64,000 nucleotides of DNA from Neomicrococcus lactis (GTDB lineage: Bacteria > Actinomycetota > Actinomycetes > Actinomycetales > Micrococcaceae). Of the stretch, positions 1 to 8,833 are shown one piece after another. A program made the translations under genes and the position numbers. Position 1 is the first letter of the stretch, and each line of letters begins with the position of its first letter. The notes below the pieces were generated by a model. It was not told where the DNA came from. It saw only the letters and a list, made by a program, of their open reading frames with translations, and made no database searches. The stretch lies in NCBI RefSeq assembly GCF_014200305.1, contig NZ_JACHBL010000001.1, positions 1,054,001 through 1,118,000 on the forward strand. Reading direction: 5' to 3'.

Positions 1-206
1 CCAACAATTCTGTTCCCGTGGTGGCAGCCGTCTACACGGACGATGTGTATGTGGATCGTGATCTGAGCCTAGAGACCGCCAACGCCGTCAACGGTTTGAA
101 AGTCTGGGAGACCAAGGATTTCCACCATGACGGTCTCGCGGACGACGGTGCCAGCATTTTCAAGCGTCTACTCGCCATGACCAACGACGAAGACGTTACG
201 CCGTAA
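1..206 (+). CDS. alpha/beta hydrolase, C-terminal fragment (proline iminopeptidase-like)
   Basis: Only the last 67 codons are in the window; the reading frame is already open at base 3 and ends with TAA at 204-206. The visible residues carry a pattern typical of the end of actinobacterial proline-iminopeptidase-like hydrolases: a VPVVAAVYTDDVYVD strand-loop, where the acidic residue of the triad is expected, then ETANAVNGLKVWET, then DFHHDGL containing the likely catalytic His. The assignment is by family resemblance only, since the nucleophile region lies outside the window. The 3' end overlaps that of the convergent MFS gene by 11 bp. Confidence 0.6.
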   Translation, partial: NNSVPVVAAVYTDDVYVDRDLSLETANAVNGLKVWETKDFHHDGLADDGASIFKRLLAMTNDEDVTP

Positions 207-1557
207 CAGCCTGCTTCGTCCTGTCGCGCTGTGAGGACAGAATCCATAGTGCTACAGCCGCCGCAATCCCCAGCCCGATCCACGCAAGTCCCCCAAACCC
301 CCAGGTAGCCAACACCAGACCAGCTAGACCTGATCCGGCCGCTCCAGCCACGCCCATCATGGTGTCGCTCAGGCCCTGAACAGGGACGCGTGATTCTTCG
401 GTCACGGATTCGCTGACGAAAGCTGATCCTGCCACCGTGGCGAGCGACCAAGCCAAGCCCAGCAGCACCAACGCGACCGTGATGGCTGCTTCGCTATCTC
501 GACCGAACACCGCGGTCACTGCGCACAACACGAACACGGCTTGGGCCAGGAACATCGTTTTTTTGCGGCCCCATCGGTCAGCCAACATTCCAAAGACCGG
601 CGACAGCGCAAACATTCCCGCGATGTGCAACGAAATGATGAAGCCAATAACCACGAGAGTGTCCAACTGGCTTCCGGACGCATTAGCGTCAGCGCCGTGC
701 ATCGCATGCTCTTGAACCGACAGATGCTGAACATGCACCGGGGTCATCGACATGATGCCGACCATCGTCAAGTGCGCGGCAACAATGACGCCAATGCCCA
801 AGCGCGCGTCCGGTAAATGTTTGAGGGCGAGAAGCCCGTCTTTGAGAGATGAGCGACGCTGTGGCGGCTGTGAGCTCTCCACTGCGTCGTCTGATTCAGA
901 ACCAGACTGGGCGTCTCGGAGGTCTCGAGCGTAGAGCAATGGGTCGGGTCGAAGACCCACATTGAGAACAATGATTGCTGCGATCATGCCCAGCAACGAG
1001 AAGACAAAAGGTCCGCTCATATCGGGAAGACCTAAGAACGCGCCGACAGCTGCGCCTGGCCCAATAAGGTTAGGTCCCGTCACGGCTCCAATGGTGATGG
1101 CCCAAACTACGAGCCCAAGATCACGGGCTCGATGTTGAGGCAGCGCCAAGTCAGTTGCTGCGAAGCGCGCTTGGAGATTGGCAGCATTACCGACACCCAA
1201 CAAGAATGCGGACACCATGAGCAGAACGAAACTTTGGGTTGGCGGAGTGAAAATCATACCCACTGCCCCGAGCGCCGCAAGGCTATAGCCCAAGTTGAGC
1301 GAGCGTCGTCGTCCTCTCTGAACCGCAAATGACGCTAGCGGCAATGCCGAAACGGCACCCGCAACGCTAATGGCCAGCGTGGCGGCTCCCGCAAACGCTT
1401 CCGAACCAGTGACCTCAACGGCCAGAAGGGAGCCGACGGCGAGGCTCGCACCATTGCCGATGCCGCTGAGTAGCTGAGAAACGGACAAGGTACGCACGAC
1501 GCGTCGTTGCGCAGAGCTCTGCTCGATGGGAGGTGTTGATAAGGGGCTTTCCACCAC
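196..1557 (-). CDS. MFS transporter
   Basis: A 453-residue polytopic membrane protein with about twelve hydrophobic segments split by a charged central loop (about residues 205-240), the normal length and layout of a major facilitator exporter. Between segments 2 and 3 is an RRGRRRS stretch, and a loop in the second half has GMLADRWGRKKTMF, the classic MFS motif A (G-x-x-x-D-R-x-G-R-K/R). The substrate cannot be told from sequence. The start is a GTG with little sign of a Shine-Dalgarno, so a leaderless message is possible. It stands alone, with the terC terminator behind its 5' end and a convergent hydrolase at its 3' end. Confidence 0.85.
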   Translation of the reverse strand: MVESPLSTPPIEQSSAQRRVVRTLSVSQLLSGIGNGASLAVGSLLAVEVTGSEAFAGAATLAISVAGAVSALPLASFAVQRGRRRSLNLGYSLAALGAVGMIFTPPTQSFVLLMVSAFLLGVGNAANLQARFAATDLALPQHRARDLGLVVWAITIGAVTGPNLIGPGAAVGAFLGLPDMSGPFVFSLLGMIAAIIVLNVGLRPDPLLYARDLRDAQSGSESDDAVESSQPPQRRSSLKDGLLALKHLPDARLGIGVIVAAHLTMVGIMSMTPVHVQHLSVQEHAMHGADANASGSQLDTLVVIGFIISLHIAGMFALSPVFGMLADRWGRKKTMFLAQAVFVLCAVTAVFGRDSEAAITVALVLLGLAWSLATVAGSAFVSESVTEESRVPVQGLSDTMMGVAGAAGSGLAGLVLATWGFGGLAWIGLGIAAAVALWILSSQRDRTKQAVTA

Positions 1558-1612
1558 CTGAGTCTAACTGCGCCATGGCACTCGGTGAGGGATCCACTGA
1601 GCCGAAAAACAA

Positions 1613-1654
1613 GAAGGGCCGGAACGCGGTTTGTACACCACGTTCCGGCCCTTC
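1613..1654 (-). terminator. Rho-independent terminator of terC
   Basis: A perfect 14-bp stem (1613-1626 pairs with 1641-1654, GAAGGGCCGGAACG) with a 14-nt loop lies 42 bases past the terC stop. Read on the minus strand it is followed by TTGTTTTT, a proper U-tract. Confidence 0.9.
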
Positions 1655-1695
1655 GAACTCGATTTATGAAACCGAGAACTGAACCTGAAAAGGAA

Positions 1696-2724
1696 CTACT
1701 GGTCGTCGCTGAGAACGCGCTCGGCGTCGGCCTTGAGGCGCTCGTCGACGCGAGTTCCCTTGCTTGCAACAAGGCTCGCAACAATCGCGATGACCAAGAT
1801 GCCCACGATGATGCCGAGGGATACGAAGGTCGGGATTTCTGGAGCCCATTCGATGCCGTGACCGCCATTAATGAACGGAAGCTCGTTGGCGTGCATCGCA
1901 TGGAAAATGAGCTTGACGCCAATAAAAGCGAGAATCGCGGAGAGTGCGTGCTTCAGGAACACCAAACGTTCCATGAGTCCACCGAGCAAGAAGTACAACT
2001 GGCGAAGACCCATCAACGCGAAGATATTCGCGGTGAAAACAATGAACGGGCTCTGCGTCAATCCGAAGATTGCCGGGATGGAGTCGAACGCGAACATCAA
2101 GTCAGTCATACCGATGGTGATGAACACGAGCACCATCGGAGTGAACAAGCGCTTTCCGTCAACGGTGGTGCGCAGCTTGTTGCCATCGTAGTTCTCAGAA
2201 ACTGGAAGGCGCTTCGTGAGCTTGGCAATGAAGCCTGGCTCAGTTTCATCTTCTTCGTCTTCACCGGAGTCAGTCGCTTGCTTCCATGCGGTCCACAGCA
2301 AGAACACGCCGAAGAGGTAGAAGATCCAGCTCATGTGCTCGAGTGCAACAGCACCAACGGCAATGAAGATACCGCGCAGGATCAGCGCGATGATGATGCC
2401 GAACATCAAGACTTCTTGCTGGTACTTACGTGGAACAGCAAAGCGAGCCATGATGATGATGAACACGAACAAGTTGTCCACGGACAGCGAGTACTCTGTC
2501 ACCCAGCCTGCAAGGAACTGTGCGCCGTAATCCGGGCCAGCTTGCCAGAACATGAGACCGGCAAAGATCAATGCCAAGGCCACATAGAAGCCAACCCAGA
2601 GGCCGGCTTCCTTCATGGATGGTTCGTGTGGTCGCTTGACGACATATAGAAGGTCAAAAAGAAGCACAAGACCAAGCACCACAAACGTGATGATCTGGAA
2701 CTGCGCTGAAAGCTGGTCTGTCAA
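1696..2724 (-). CDS. terC: TerC family integral membrane protein (probable Mn2+ exporter)
   Basis: A 342-residue membrane protein of the TerC/Alx family, whose members export or homeostatically control manganese at the cytoplasmic membrane. Family features seen are the LLFDLLYVVKRPHEPSMKEA region after segment 1, EYSLSVDNLFVFIIIM with the acidic metal-binding residues, and TDLMFAFDSIPAIFG, the second acidic signature. The start chosen is the TTG at 2724 (LTDQLSAQFQIITFV), because AAAGG sits about 8 nt upstream and the N-terminus then matches the family. An upstream GTG would add 22 poorly conserved residues and cover the leader RNA. It is a single-gene unit with its own promoter, probable riboswitch and terminator. 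Confidence 0.88.
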   Translation of the reverse strand: MTDQLSAQFQIITFVVLGLVLLFDLLYVVKRPHEPSMKEAGLWVGFYVALALIFAGLMFWQAGPDYGAQFLAGWVTEYSLSVDNLFVFIIIMARFAVPRKYQQEVLMFGIIIALILRGIFIAVGAVALEHMSWIFYLFGVFLLWTAWKQATDSGEDEEDETEPGFIAKLTKRLPVSENYDGNKLRTTVDGKRLFTPMVLVFITIGMTDLMFAFDSIPAIFGLTQSPFIVFTANIFALMGLRQLYFLLGGLMERLVFLKHALSAILAFIGVKLIFHAMHANELPFINGGHGIEWAPEIPTFVSLGIIVGILVIAIVASLVASKGTRVDERLKADAERVLSDDQ

Positions 2725-2774
2725 AAGACTGGCCTTTCGCTCTTGGCCGCGCGACAGAAAGAATAGCGCGGGTA

Positions 2775-2900
2775 CGAATGATGGTCGCAAGTCTCTCCGC
2801 CGCTAAGAATCGCGGCTACTGCGTCCGGCTTCGCTCCACGATCAAGATCATGAGCTCAGCGTGTTGACGTTCACAGTATTGGGATACTCCCCTACGCTGT
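2775..2900 (-). promoter_or_regulatory. probable yybP-ykoY (Mn2+) riboswitch in the terC leader
   Basis: The terC leader (minus strand) begins with TAGGGGAGTATCCC (2881-2894) and, about 90 nt later, has GGCGGAGAGACTTGCGACC (2783-2801), with GC-rich paired segments between. These two purine-rich internal-loop motifs match what I know of the yybP-ykoY manganese riboswitch as found upstream of actinobacterial terC genes. The call rests on motif memory and gene context, not on a covariance model. Confidence 0.5.
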
Positions 2901-2905
2901 TGAAA

Positions 2906-2933
2906 ATCATACCCGGTTCGTCCGCGCGCAAAA
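2906..2933 (-). promoter_or_regulatory. candidate terC promoter
   Basis: On the minus strand a TATGAT -10 (2906-2911) lies 16 nt downstream of TTTTGC (2928-2933), placing transcription start just before the GGGGAGTA motif of the leader. The -10 is good and the -35 is poor. Confidence 0.4.
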
Positions 2934-3020
2934 GACATAAGTAACTAACGAACAAGCGGTTTTTGGCCACTCGTTTCGCAGTCTTTTGGCAGTATTTCCT
3001 CAGGATTCCGGCGCTGGCGG

Positions 3021-3067
3021 GCTGCGGCGTCGTACTGGAAAATTTCTTTAAACTACGACGACGCAGC
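3021..3067. repeat. dispersed palindromic element, full copy after uvrB
   Basis: An inverted repeat: the left arm GCTGCGGCGTCGTACT (3021-3036) pairs with ACTACGACGACGCAGC (3052-3067), 14 of 16 positions, around the AT-rich loop GGAAAATTTCTTTAA. It starts 8 bases after the uvrB stop codon, so in uvrB RNA it would form a terminator-like hairpin without a U-tract. It closely matches the element at 15861-15907, including flanking CTCACC, and shares its core with single copies elsewhere in the window. Confidence 0.85.
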
Positions 3068-3074
3068 TCACCTT

Positions 3075-5168
3075 TTACGCGTGGCCCGCCTTTTGCATTT
3101 GGCGAAGTTCCTTCTTGAGATCCGCAATTTCGTCGCGCAGGCGGGCGGCGAGTTCGAACTGCAAGTCCTCTGCCGCGCCATGCATCTGCTGCGAGAGCTG
3201 CTCAATGAGGTCCACGAGGTCCTCAGCGGGAACGGCAGCGAGGCCATCGCGCCTGATACCTTCGGCGGCCTTGCTGGCACTAGCGGACGATCCGCGGGAC
3301 TTCTTGTTTCCTTCGAGAAGTTCCTTCGTATCCGCATCTTCACGAGCCAACTGATCCGTGATGTCCGCGATGCGCTTGCGCAACGGCTGCGGATCGATGC
3401 CGTGCTCTTTGTTGTGGGCGACCTGGATTTCACGGCGGCGGTTGGTCTCTTCGATCGCCTTCGCCATCGAGTCCGTAATCCGGTCCGCATACATGTGGAC
3501 TTCACCAGAGACGTTACGGGCGGCACGACCAATGGTCTGGATGAGGCTCGTTGCTGAACGCAAGAAGCCTTCCTTATCCGCGTCCAAGATCGCCACGAGG
3601 CTGACTTCTGGCAAGTCGAGGCCCTCACGGAGCAGATTGATACCCACGAGGACGTCGAAGACGCCGAGGCGTAGTTCCCTCAGGAGCTCGACGCGACGAA
3701 GCGTGTCCACGTCAGAGTGCAGGTACTGGACCTTCACACCATTTTCCGTGAGGTAGTCCGTCAGGTCTTCCGCCATGCGCTTGGTTAGCGTGGTGACGAG
3801 TACGCGCTCATTCTTTTCCGTGCGCGTGCGGATCTCGTCGAGAAGGTCATCGATCTGGCCCTTTGTGGGTTTGACGATGATTTCAGGATCCACCAGACCT
3901 GTGGGACGAATGATCTGTTCAACGAAACCATCTGCTTTGGCGAGTTCGTACTTGCCAGGGGTGGCGCTCAAGTAGACGGTCTGACCGATGCGGTCCAAAA
4001 ACTCGTCCCATTTGAGTGGTCGGTTATCCATGGCGCTGGGCAGGCGGAAGCCGTGCTCAACAAGAGTGCGCTTACGGGACATGTCGCCTTCGTACATGGC
4101 ACCGATCTGCGGAACGGTCACGTGGGACTCGTCGATCACGAGGACAAAGTCATCCGGGAAGTAGTCCAAGAGACAGTGCGGCGCGCTTCCCGCGTTACGA
4201 CCATCGATGTGTCGAGAGTAGTTCTCGATGCCGTTGCAGAAGCCCATCTGCTGCATCATCTCGAGGTCATAGGTGGTGCGCATCCTGAGCCGTTGAGCTT
4301 CGACGAGCTTGTTTTGGCTTTCGAGTTCTTGGAGTCGCGTCTGAAGCTCGTCCTCGATGCTGGTGATCGCACGATTCATGCGGTCTGCGCCGGCCACGTA
4401 GTGCGACGCCGGGAACACGTACATTTCCTCTTCTTCTCGGATGATTTCACCGGTTAGAGGGTGGAGCGTGTAAATGTTTTCGATCTCGTCGCCGAAGAAT
4501 TCAATCCTGATGGCCTGCTCTTCGTACATCGGGATGATTTCAACGGTATCGCCGCGAACTCGGAACGTACCGCGGTGGAAGTCCATGTCATTGCGCGAAT
4601 ACTGCATTTGAACGAACTGCCGAAGCATGACGTCCCGATTGAGCTCGGCACCCTTTTTCAGCGTGACCATGCCCTTGATGTACTCTTCCGGCGTGCCCAA
4701 GCCGTAAATGCAAGACACGGTGGCAACGACTACGACATCGCGCCTAGTCAGAAGGGCGTTTGTGGCGGAGTGACGAAGGCGCTCAACCTCTTCGTTGATG
4801 CTCGAGTCCTTCTCAATGAAGGTGTCCGTTTGAGGAACGTAAGCTTCCGGCTGGTAGTAGTCGTAGTAGCTCACGAAGTACTCCACCGCGTTATTCGGGA
4901 GAAGTTCGCGGAACTCATTGGCCAGCTGCGCTGCCAGAGTCTTGTTCTGGACCATGACTAGCGTGGGGCGCTGAATCTTTTCGATCAACCATGCGGTGGT
5001 AGCGCTCTTACCGGTACCGGTGGCGCCCAGTAGTACAACGTCCTTCTCACCATTGTTGATGCGTTCAGCAAGTTCCTTGATGGCTTGAGGCTGATCGCCT
5101 GCCGGCTCATATTCACTAATGACCTCAAAGGGTGCAACGACGCGGTTAATCTCTTGGGCCAGACTCAT
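3075..5168 (-). CDS. uvrB: UvrABC system protein B (excinuclease subunit)
   Basis: The damage-verifying helicase subunit of bacterial nucleotide excision repair; it is loaded by UvrA and recruits UvrC. The 697 residues have family length. Visible features are Walker A GATGTGKS (residues 48-55), the beta-hairpin region with [12 protein letters not shown] that clamps DNA, helicase motifs DESH and TIGRAARN, and a C-terminal UVR coiled-coil (last 40 residues) for UvrC contact. The start gives [16 protein letters not shown], as in related actinobacteria, with AAAGG upstream. I found no clear LexA box upstream. Confidence 0.97.
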   Translation of the reverse strand: MSLAQEINRVVAPFEVISEYEPAGDQPQAIKELAERINNGEKDVVLLGATGTGKSATTAWLIEKIQRPTLVMVQNKTLAAQLANEFRELLPNNAVEYFVSYYDYYQPEAYVPQTDTFIEKDSSINEEVERLRHSATNALLTRRDVVVVATVSCIYGLGTPEEYIKGMVTLKKGAELNRDVMLRQFVQMQYSRNDMDFHRGTFRVRGDTVEIIPMYEEQAIRIEFFGDEIENIYTLHPLTGEIIREEEEMYVFPASHYVAGADRMNRAITSIEDELQTRLQELESQNKLVEAQRLRMRTTYDLEMMQQMGFCNGIENYSRHIDGRNAGSAPHCLLDYFPDDFVLVIDESHVTVPQIGAMYEGDMSRKRTLVEHGFRLPSAMDNRPLKWDEFLDRIGQTVYLSATPGKYELAKADGFVEQIIRPTGLVDPEIIVKPTKGQIDDLLDEIRTRTEKNERVLVTTLTKRMAEDLTDYLTENGVKVQYLHSDVDTLRRVELLRELRLGVFDVLVGINLLREGLDLPEVSLVAILDADKEGFLRSATSLIQTIGRAARNVSGEVHMYADRITDSMAKAIEETNRRREIQVAHNKEHGIDPQPLRKRIADITDQLAREDADTKELLEGNKKSRGSSASASKAAEGIRRDGLAAVPAEDLVDLIEQLSQQMHGAAEDLQFELAARLRDEIADLKKELRQMQKAGHA

Positions 5169-5299
5169 GTATCAAAGGCTACGCCTTTCCCCCGTTGGAG
5201 ATCCCTCACAGGTGGGGCTTTTCGCTGAGAGAGGGGAAGTTTTCCACAAAATTCTCCTGTCCTCGCTTTGGGGTTTTGATTGTGGTCAAAGCTGTTTGT

Positions 5300-7105
5300 A
5301 TGAATGGTCACGAGAACACGGAGCAGGCCGGTGAAGACTCATCCGAAAACTCATCCGCCCCTGTTGAAGACGCACTGAGCGTCGAGTTGTTCGACGAGCT
5401 ATTTGCCGCTCTTCGAGATGCGGAGGTAGCTCGCCGCAAAGCTGATGCTGCACTCTTCGGCATCACCGCTGAAATTGTCGAATTGAGCGCGCGCTATTCC
5501 TCGCAACTGAACGAACGTGGAATTCCTGACTACGAACGGCTGGCCATCCCTCCCCGACCAGGAATGGTCACCTCCGTGAAGTCCGGAGTGGGCCCCGGCC
5601 GGATCGCCGAACTCGCCGTGACGTACCACCTTGCTCAAGAGCTCGAAGTTTCGGAGTACGCCGCAGCCGCACTTATGCGGCACGCCTACACCTCCGTGCA
5701 CAAGTACCCGTTATTTCATCAGAAGATTGCGTCTGGCGATGTGCCGCGAGGCGCAGTCGAGCACGCGCTAGATGAAATCGACAAGATCACTCCCGAGGTA
5801 GTCGAACGTCCGTTGCCTGATGAGTCGGGCGACGTCAGTAGTGAACAAATGGCCGAGTACGAAAACGAGGTTCGACTTGCGGCGGAGCGCGCTGATGGCC
5901 TCAAGGAAGGGCTGGCAACGTATCTGGATCCGCGATTTGCGGGAAAGACGGCGTGGCAGGTCAAGAAGCTGGCCGAAAATTGGCGCAAGCGTCATCACCT
6001 CAAGACCCCCGCTGCCGCTCATAAGGTCGCTCGAGAGGGTCGATACGTGAATCTGCAAGCGAGTGACGATGGGATGTCATACCTCAACGCATACATTCCC
6101 ACAGTTGCTGCAGAGGCGCTTCAGCGTCGTCTCGACAAGGCCGTCGAACAATCTCGCGCTCAGGACCGCAAAGATGCACGAACCACCGATGAGATCCGCA
6201 CCGATGCCTTTCTCAATCTCCTACTGCCGCGCCCAGCAACGCGAAGAGAGCAGACAATTCAAGAGGCAGAAGGGCACGACCCTGAATGGGTCACCGACGA
6301 CTCCTGGCTCCAGCAGATCACCGCGAACATTGCCGTCTTGATCCCAGCGTCGGTGCTGAGCGAGGGAAATATGGGCTTGGAAGGTTTGAGCAAGCGAGTA
6401 TCGGCCGAGCGATTTGCAGCCGAGGGTACTGCAAACGAGGGTTCTCCAGCCAAGCATCCTGTCGACGAAGGAGCCGTGGACAAAGGTGCGGTCCATGAAC
6501 TTGTCGCAGACGAACTCGCCGCGGACCAACTCGCAGTGGACAAGTCGGGGCTTCCCGGGATGGACATTGAACGTTCAACTCTTTTGGACCATGAAATATC
6601 GCGAGCTACTAGTACTTTGCCGCAGGTTGCCTCTGTCTGGGCCGAAGGAGAACGATTTGGTGCTATCGACCCCGAGTCAGCGCGCGAACTCGCCCGACGC
6701 GCAAAGGTATGGCGCAGGCTGATCACAGATCCACTAACTGGCACGATTCGCGATGTTGATACGTACCGACCCTCGCGGGAACAACGAGAAGCGCTGGTAT
6801 GGAGAGACCGATATTGCCGCATACCTGGTTGTCAGCGACCCGGCAGATCCTGCGACGTCGACCATGTCCAAGAATTTCAGGATGGCGGACAGACAACCCT
6901 CGAGAACCTCACGCTGCTGTGTCGAAAACACCATCGGCTCAAGTCTCTAGGACACCTGCGAATCAGATTTACCGAGAATGGTGAACTACGAGTGACTGAT
7001 CGTTTTGGACTCAGCGTGGTTAGCGTGCCCTGGGAATCTGCCAACGCCGGTGGTTCGAAGGTCTTTCAGCGTCAAAGAATGAGCTCGCGAAATGAGGCCG
7101 CATAG
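5300..7105 (+). CDS. DUF222 / HNH endonuclease domain protein
   Basis: A 601-residue protein of the actinobacterial DUF222-HNH (13E12-like) family. The helical N-terminal two thirds matches DUF222, and the C-terminus carries CRIPGCQRPGRSCDVDHV followed by NLTLLCRKHH (about residues 505-545), an HNH nuclease fold with its zinc-type Cys pair and DH and HH residues. The cellular role of this family is not established; members are often multi-copy and variable between strains. Between the domains (about residues 370-415) is an expanded low-complexity stretch of short repeats of the DEGAVDKGAV / ADELAADQLAVD type. The ATG at 5300 (MNGHENTEQ) is preferred over an upstream ATG at 5195, though no strong Shine-Dalgarno is seen. 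Confidence 0.85.
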   Translation: MNGHENTEQAGEDSSENSSAPVEDALSVELFDELFAALRDAEVARRKADAALFGITAEIVELSARYSSQLNERGIPDYERLAIPPRPGMVTSVKSGVGPGRIAELAVTYHLAQELEVSEYAAAALMRHAYTSVHKYPLFHQKIASGDVPRGAVEHALDEIDKITPEVVERPLPDESGDVSSEQMAEYENEVRLAAERADGLKEGLATYLDPRFAGKTAWQVKKLAENWRKRHHLKTPAAAHKVAREGRYVNLQASDDGMSYLNAYIPTVAAEALQRRLDKAVEQSRAQDRKDARTTDEIRTDAFLNLLLPRPATRREQTIQEAEGHDPEWVTDDSWLQQITANIAVLIPASVLSEGNMGLEGLSKRVSAERFAAEGTANEGSPAKHPVDEGAVDKGAVHELVADELAADQLAVDKSGLPGMDIERSTLLDHEISRATSTLPQVASVWAEGERFGAIDPESARELARRAKVWRRLITDPLTGTIRDVDTYRPSREQREALVWRDRYCRIPGCQRPGRSCDVDHVQEFQDGGQTTLENLTLLCRKHHRLKSLGHLRIRFTENGELRVTDRFGLSVVSVPWESANAGGSKVFQRQRMSSRNEAA

Positions 7106-7122
7106 CGGCTTCGACAGGACAC

Positions 7123-7464
7123 TTAACGCGAACGCCTTTTCGAGCCCTTCGGGTTGAGGAGAGGCCCTTCTGAGAGACGTTCCATCGTGGCGCCTGCCAG
7201 ACTCTGCGCAAAGGTCAAGGCACTGGCGACAGCAAAAATGAGTCCAAGACCAGCCAAGATTGCGCTCAGGTAGACGGTGATGGAGTAAGGTCCTGGCCCA
7301 CCGACGAATTCGGCTCTTCCTCCGAGAAAGAGCCAGAAGATGAGTGCAATGGCCCAGCAAACAGTCATCGCTGTGGCGAAGCGGCGGACCCACTTCATGC
7401 TGGTCAGCTTGTAAGGTCCCGGCGCATTATTACGACCGGGCACTACTGGTTGCTGCTGGCTCAC
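7123..7464 (-). CDS. small membrane protein of unknown function
   Basis: A 113-residue protein with two clear hydrophobic segments (about residues 31-48 and 64-88) and a basic C-terminus ending KGSKRRSR. I do not recognise a family. Its ATG overlaps the coaE stop by four bases (ATGA type), so it is probably translated with coaE. Confidence 0.7.
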   Translation of the reverse strand: MSQQQPVVPGRNNAPGPYKLTSMKWVRRFATAMTVCWAIALIFWLFLGGRAEFVGGPGPYSITVYLSAILAGLGLIFAVASALTFAQSLAGATMERLSEGPLLNPKGSKRRSR

Positions 7465-8114
7465 GCGCCTTGGCTCCTTGTTTTCGACGTCTCTAAATAT
7501 TCAACAACGTGTTGGTTCCAAAAGTCGTCAACCTGTTCCAGCAGAGACTCAATTGTCGTGGAATTGTCCAAGACGACGTCCGCGACTTCGGCTCGCTCGG
7601 CGTCTGAGGCTTGAGCTTCAATCCGAGACAGCGCTGCATCGCGTGTCATCCCGCGGTCCTCGACCATACGTCGGATTCGCTCCTCGAGTGGTGCCTGGAC
7701 TACGAGCACCTTGTCGAAATTCTTTGCCTGCCCCGTCTCAACAAGAAGTGGAATGTCTTGGACAATCACCGATCCCCTTGGAGCTTCGGCGATCCGTCGA
7801 GCCGACTCGGCACGCACTCGCGGATGAACAATTGAATTGAGAGCTTCGCGTTTCTGCTCATCGGCAAAGATCAGTGCACCGAGCGCAGGACGATTTAGGT
7901 CTCCGTTCTCAGTGAGAATGTCCCGTCCGAAAACTTCAGCGATCTCTGCCAGCCCTTCGGTGCCCTTCGCCACGACCTCACGAGAAAGCTGGTCAGCATC
8001 AATGAGAACAGCCCCGAGTGACTCGAGATAGCGAGCGACAACAGACTTACCGGAAGCGATGCCACCGGTAAGGCCGATCATCAAGGGTTTCTGAATCTGA
8101 GATTCGGTATTCAC
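7461..8114 (-). CDS. coaE: dephospho-CoA kinase
   Basis: Catalyses the last step of coenzyme A synthesis, phosphorylating the 3'-hydroxyl of dephospho-CoA. The 217-residue protein shows the P-loop GLTGGIASGKS at the N-terminus, then LIDADQLSREVV with the substrate-binding Asp, HPRVRAES, and the lid region ERIRRMVEDRGMTRDAALSRI, all typical of CoaE. The GTG start at 8114 gives MNTESQIQKPLMIGLTG. It is divergent from the YigZ gene with only 17 bp between the two start codons. The downstream membrane protein is translationally coupled. Confidence 0.95.
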   Translation of the reverse strand: MNTESQIQKPLMIGLTGGIASGKSVVARYLESLGAVLIDADQLSREVVAKGTEGLAEIAEVFGRDILTENGDLNRPALGALIFADEQKREALNSIVHPRVRAESARRIAEAPRGSVIVQDIPLLVETGQAKNFDKVLVVQAPLEERIRRMVEDRGMTRDAALSRIEAQASDAERAEVADVVLDNSTTIESLLEQVDDFWNQHVVEYLETSKTRSQGA

Positions 8115-8131
8115 TCAATAGACTCTAAGGC

Positions 8132-8833
8132 ATGTCTTCTTCGAATCTTCCTGCAAGTGCGAACCTGTACTGGGTTCCGAAAGCCTACGAAGAAGTGGTC
8201 CATGAGATTGAGATCAAGCGGTCACGCTTCATTGCGTACGCAAACAGGATCGATAGTCCGGAAGATGCGAAAGACATACTTGAATGCTTGAGGCGCACCC
8301 ACTTCGACGCACGGCATCATTGCAGTGCGCTCGCAATCGGCCCGCGCCGAGAAGTGCAACGAAACTCCGACGACGGAGAGCCTTCAGGCACTGCCGGCGT
8401 TCCTATGATGGAGGCCATCATGCAGCGTGACATGCCGGATGGTTCCAATACCTTGAGCGACGTATCTGTGATCGTTGTTCGATACTTTGGAGGCACTTTG
8501 TTGGGCGCAGGCGGGCTCGTTCGTGCTTATTCAGAGGCTGTATCTCGCGTGCTAGATGGAACACCACTGGCAAAACGTGTTCTCATGCAGAAGTTCGTGG
8601 TCACCACTAATGCGGCAGATGCAGGTCGACTGAATTTCGATCTGCGGAACCACGGAATCGAAGTCTTGGACACGTCTTACGGTCCTACAAGTGTCGATAT
8701 TCAAGTCGGTGTTCTCCACCAACCTCAGGCGATATCAAAGCTCCATGAGACCGTCGCCCACGTCACGTCAGGATCCGCAGAAATCACCATGGCTGACTCC
8801 GATTGGGTCGATGAGGAAGGACAAGCAGTCTGA
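8132..8833 (+). CDS. YigZ/IMPACT (UPF0029) family protein
   Basis: A 233-residue protein matching the YigZ family: the N-terminal half has IEIKRSRFIAYA and GEPSGTAGVPMMEAI, then VVRYFGGTLLGAGGLVRAYS, the family signature. The C-terminal half is the ferredoxin-like DUF1949 region. In eukaryotes the relative IMPACT regulates Gcn2; the bacterial role is not settled. TAAGG lies just before the ATG. The stop overlaps the next gene's ATG by one base (TGATG), so the two are coupled. Confidence 0.9.
   Translation: MSSSNLPASANLYWVPKAYEEVVHEIEIKRSRFIAYANRIDSPEDAKDILECLRRTHFDARHHCSALAIGPRREVQRNSDDGEPSGTAGVPMMEAIMQRDMPDGSNTLSDVSVIVVRYFGGTLLGAGGLVRAYSEAVSRVLDGTPLAKRVLMQKFVVTTNAADAGRLNFDLRNHGIEVLDTSYGPTSVDIQVGVLHQPQAISKLHETVAHVTSGSAEITMADSDWVDEEGQAV

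Noticed and set aside
5169-5299. LexA box before uvrB
   Set aside because: No GAAC-N4-GTTC-like palindrome was found in the gap.
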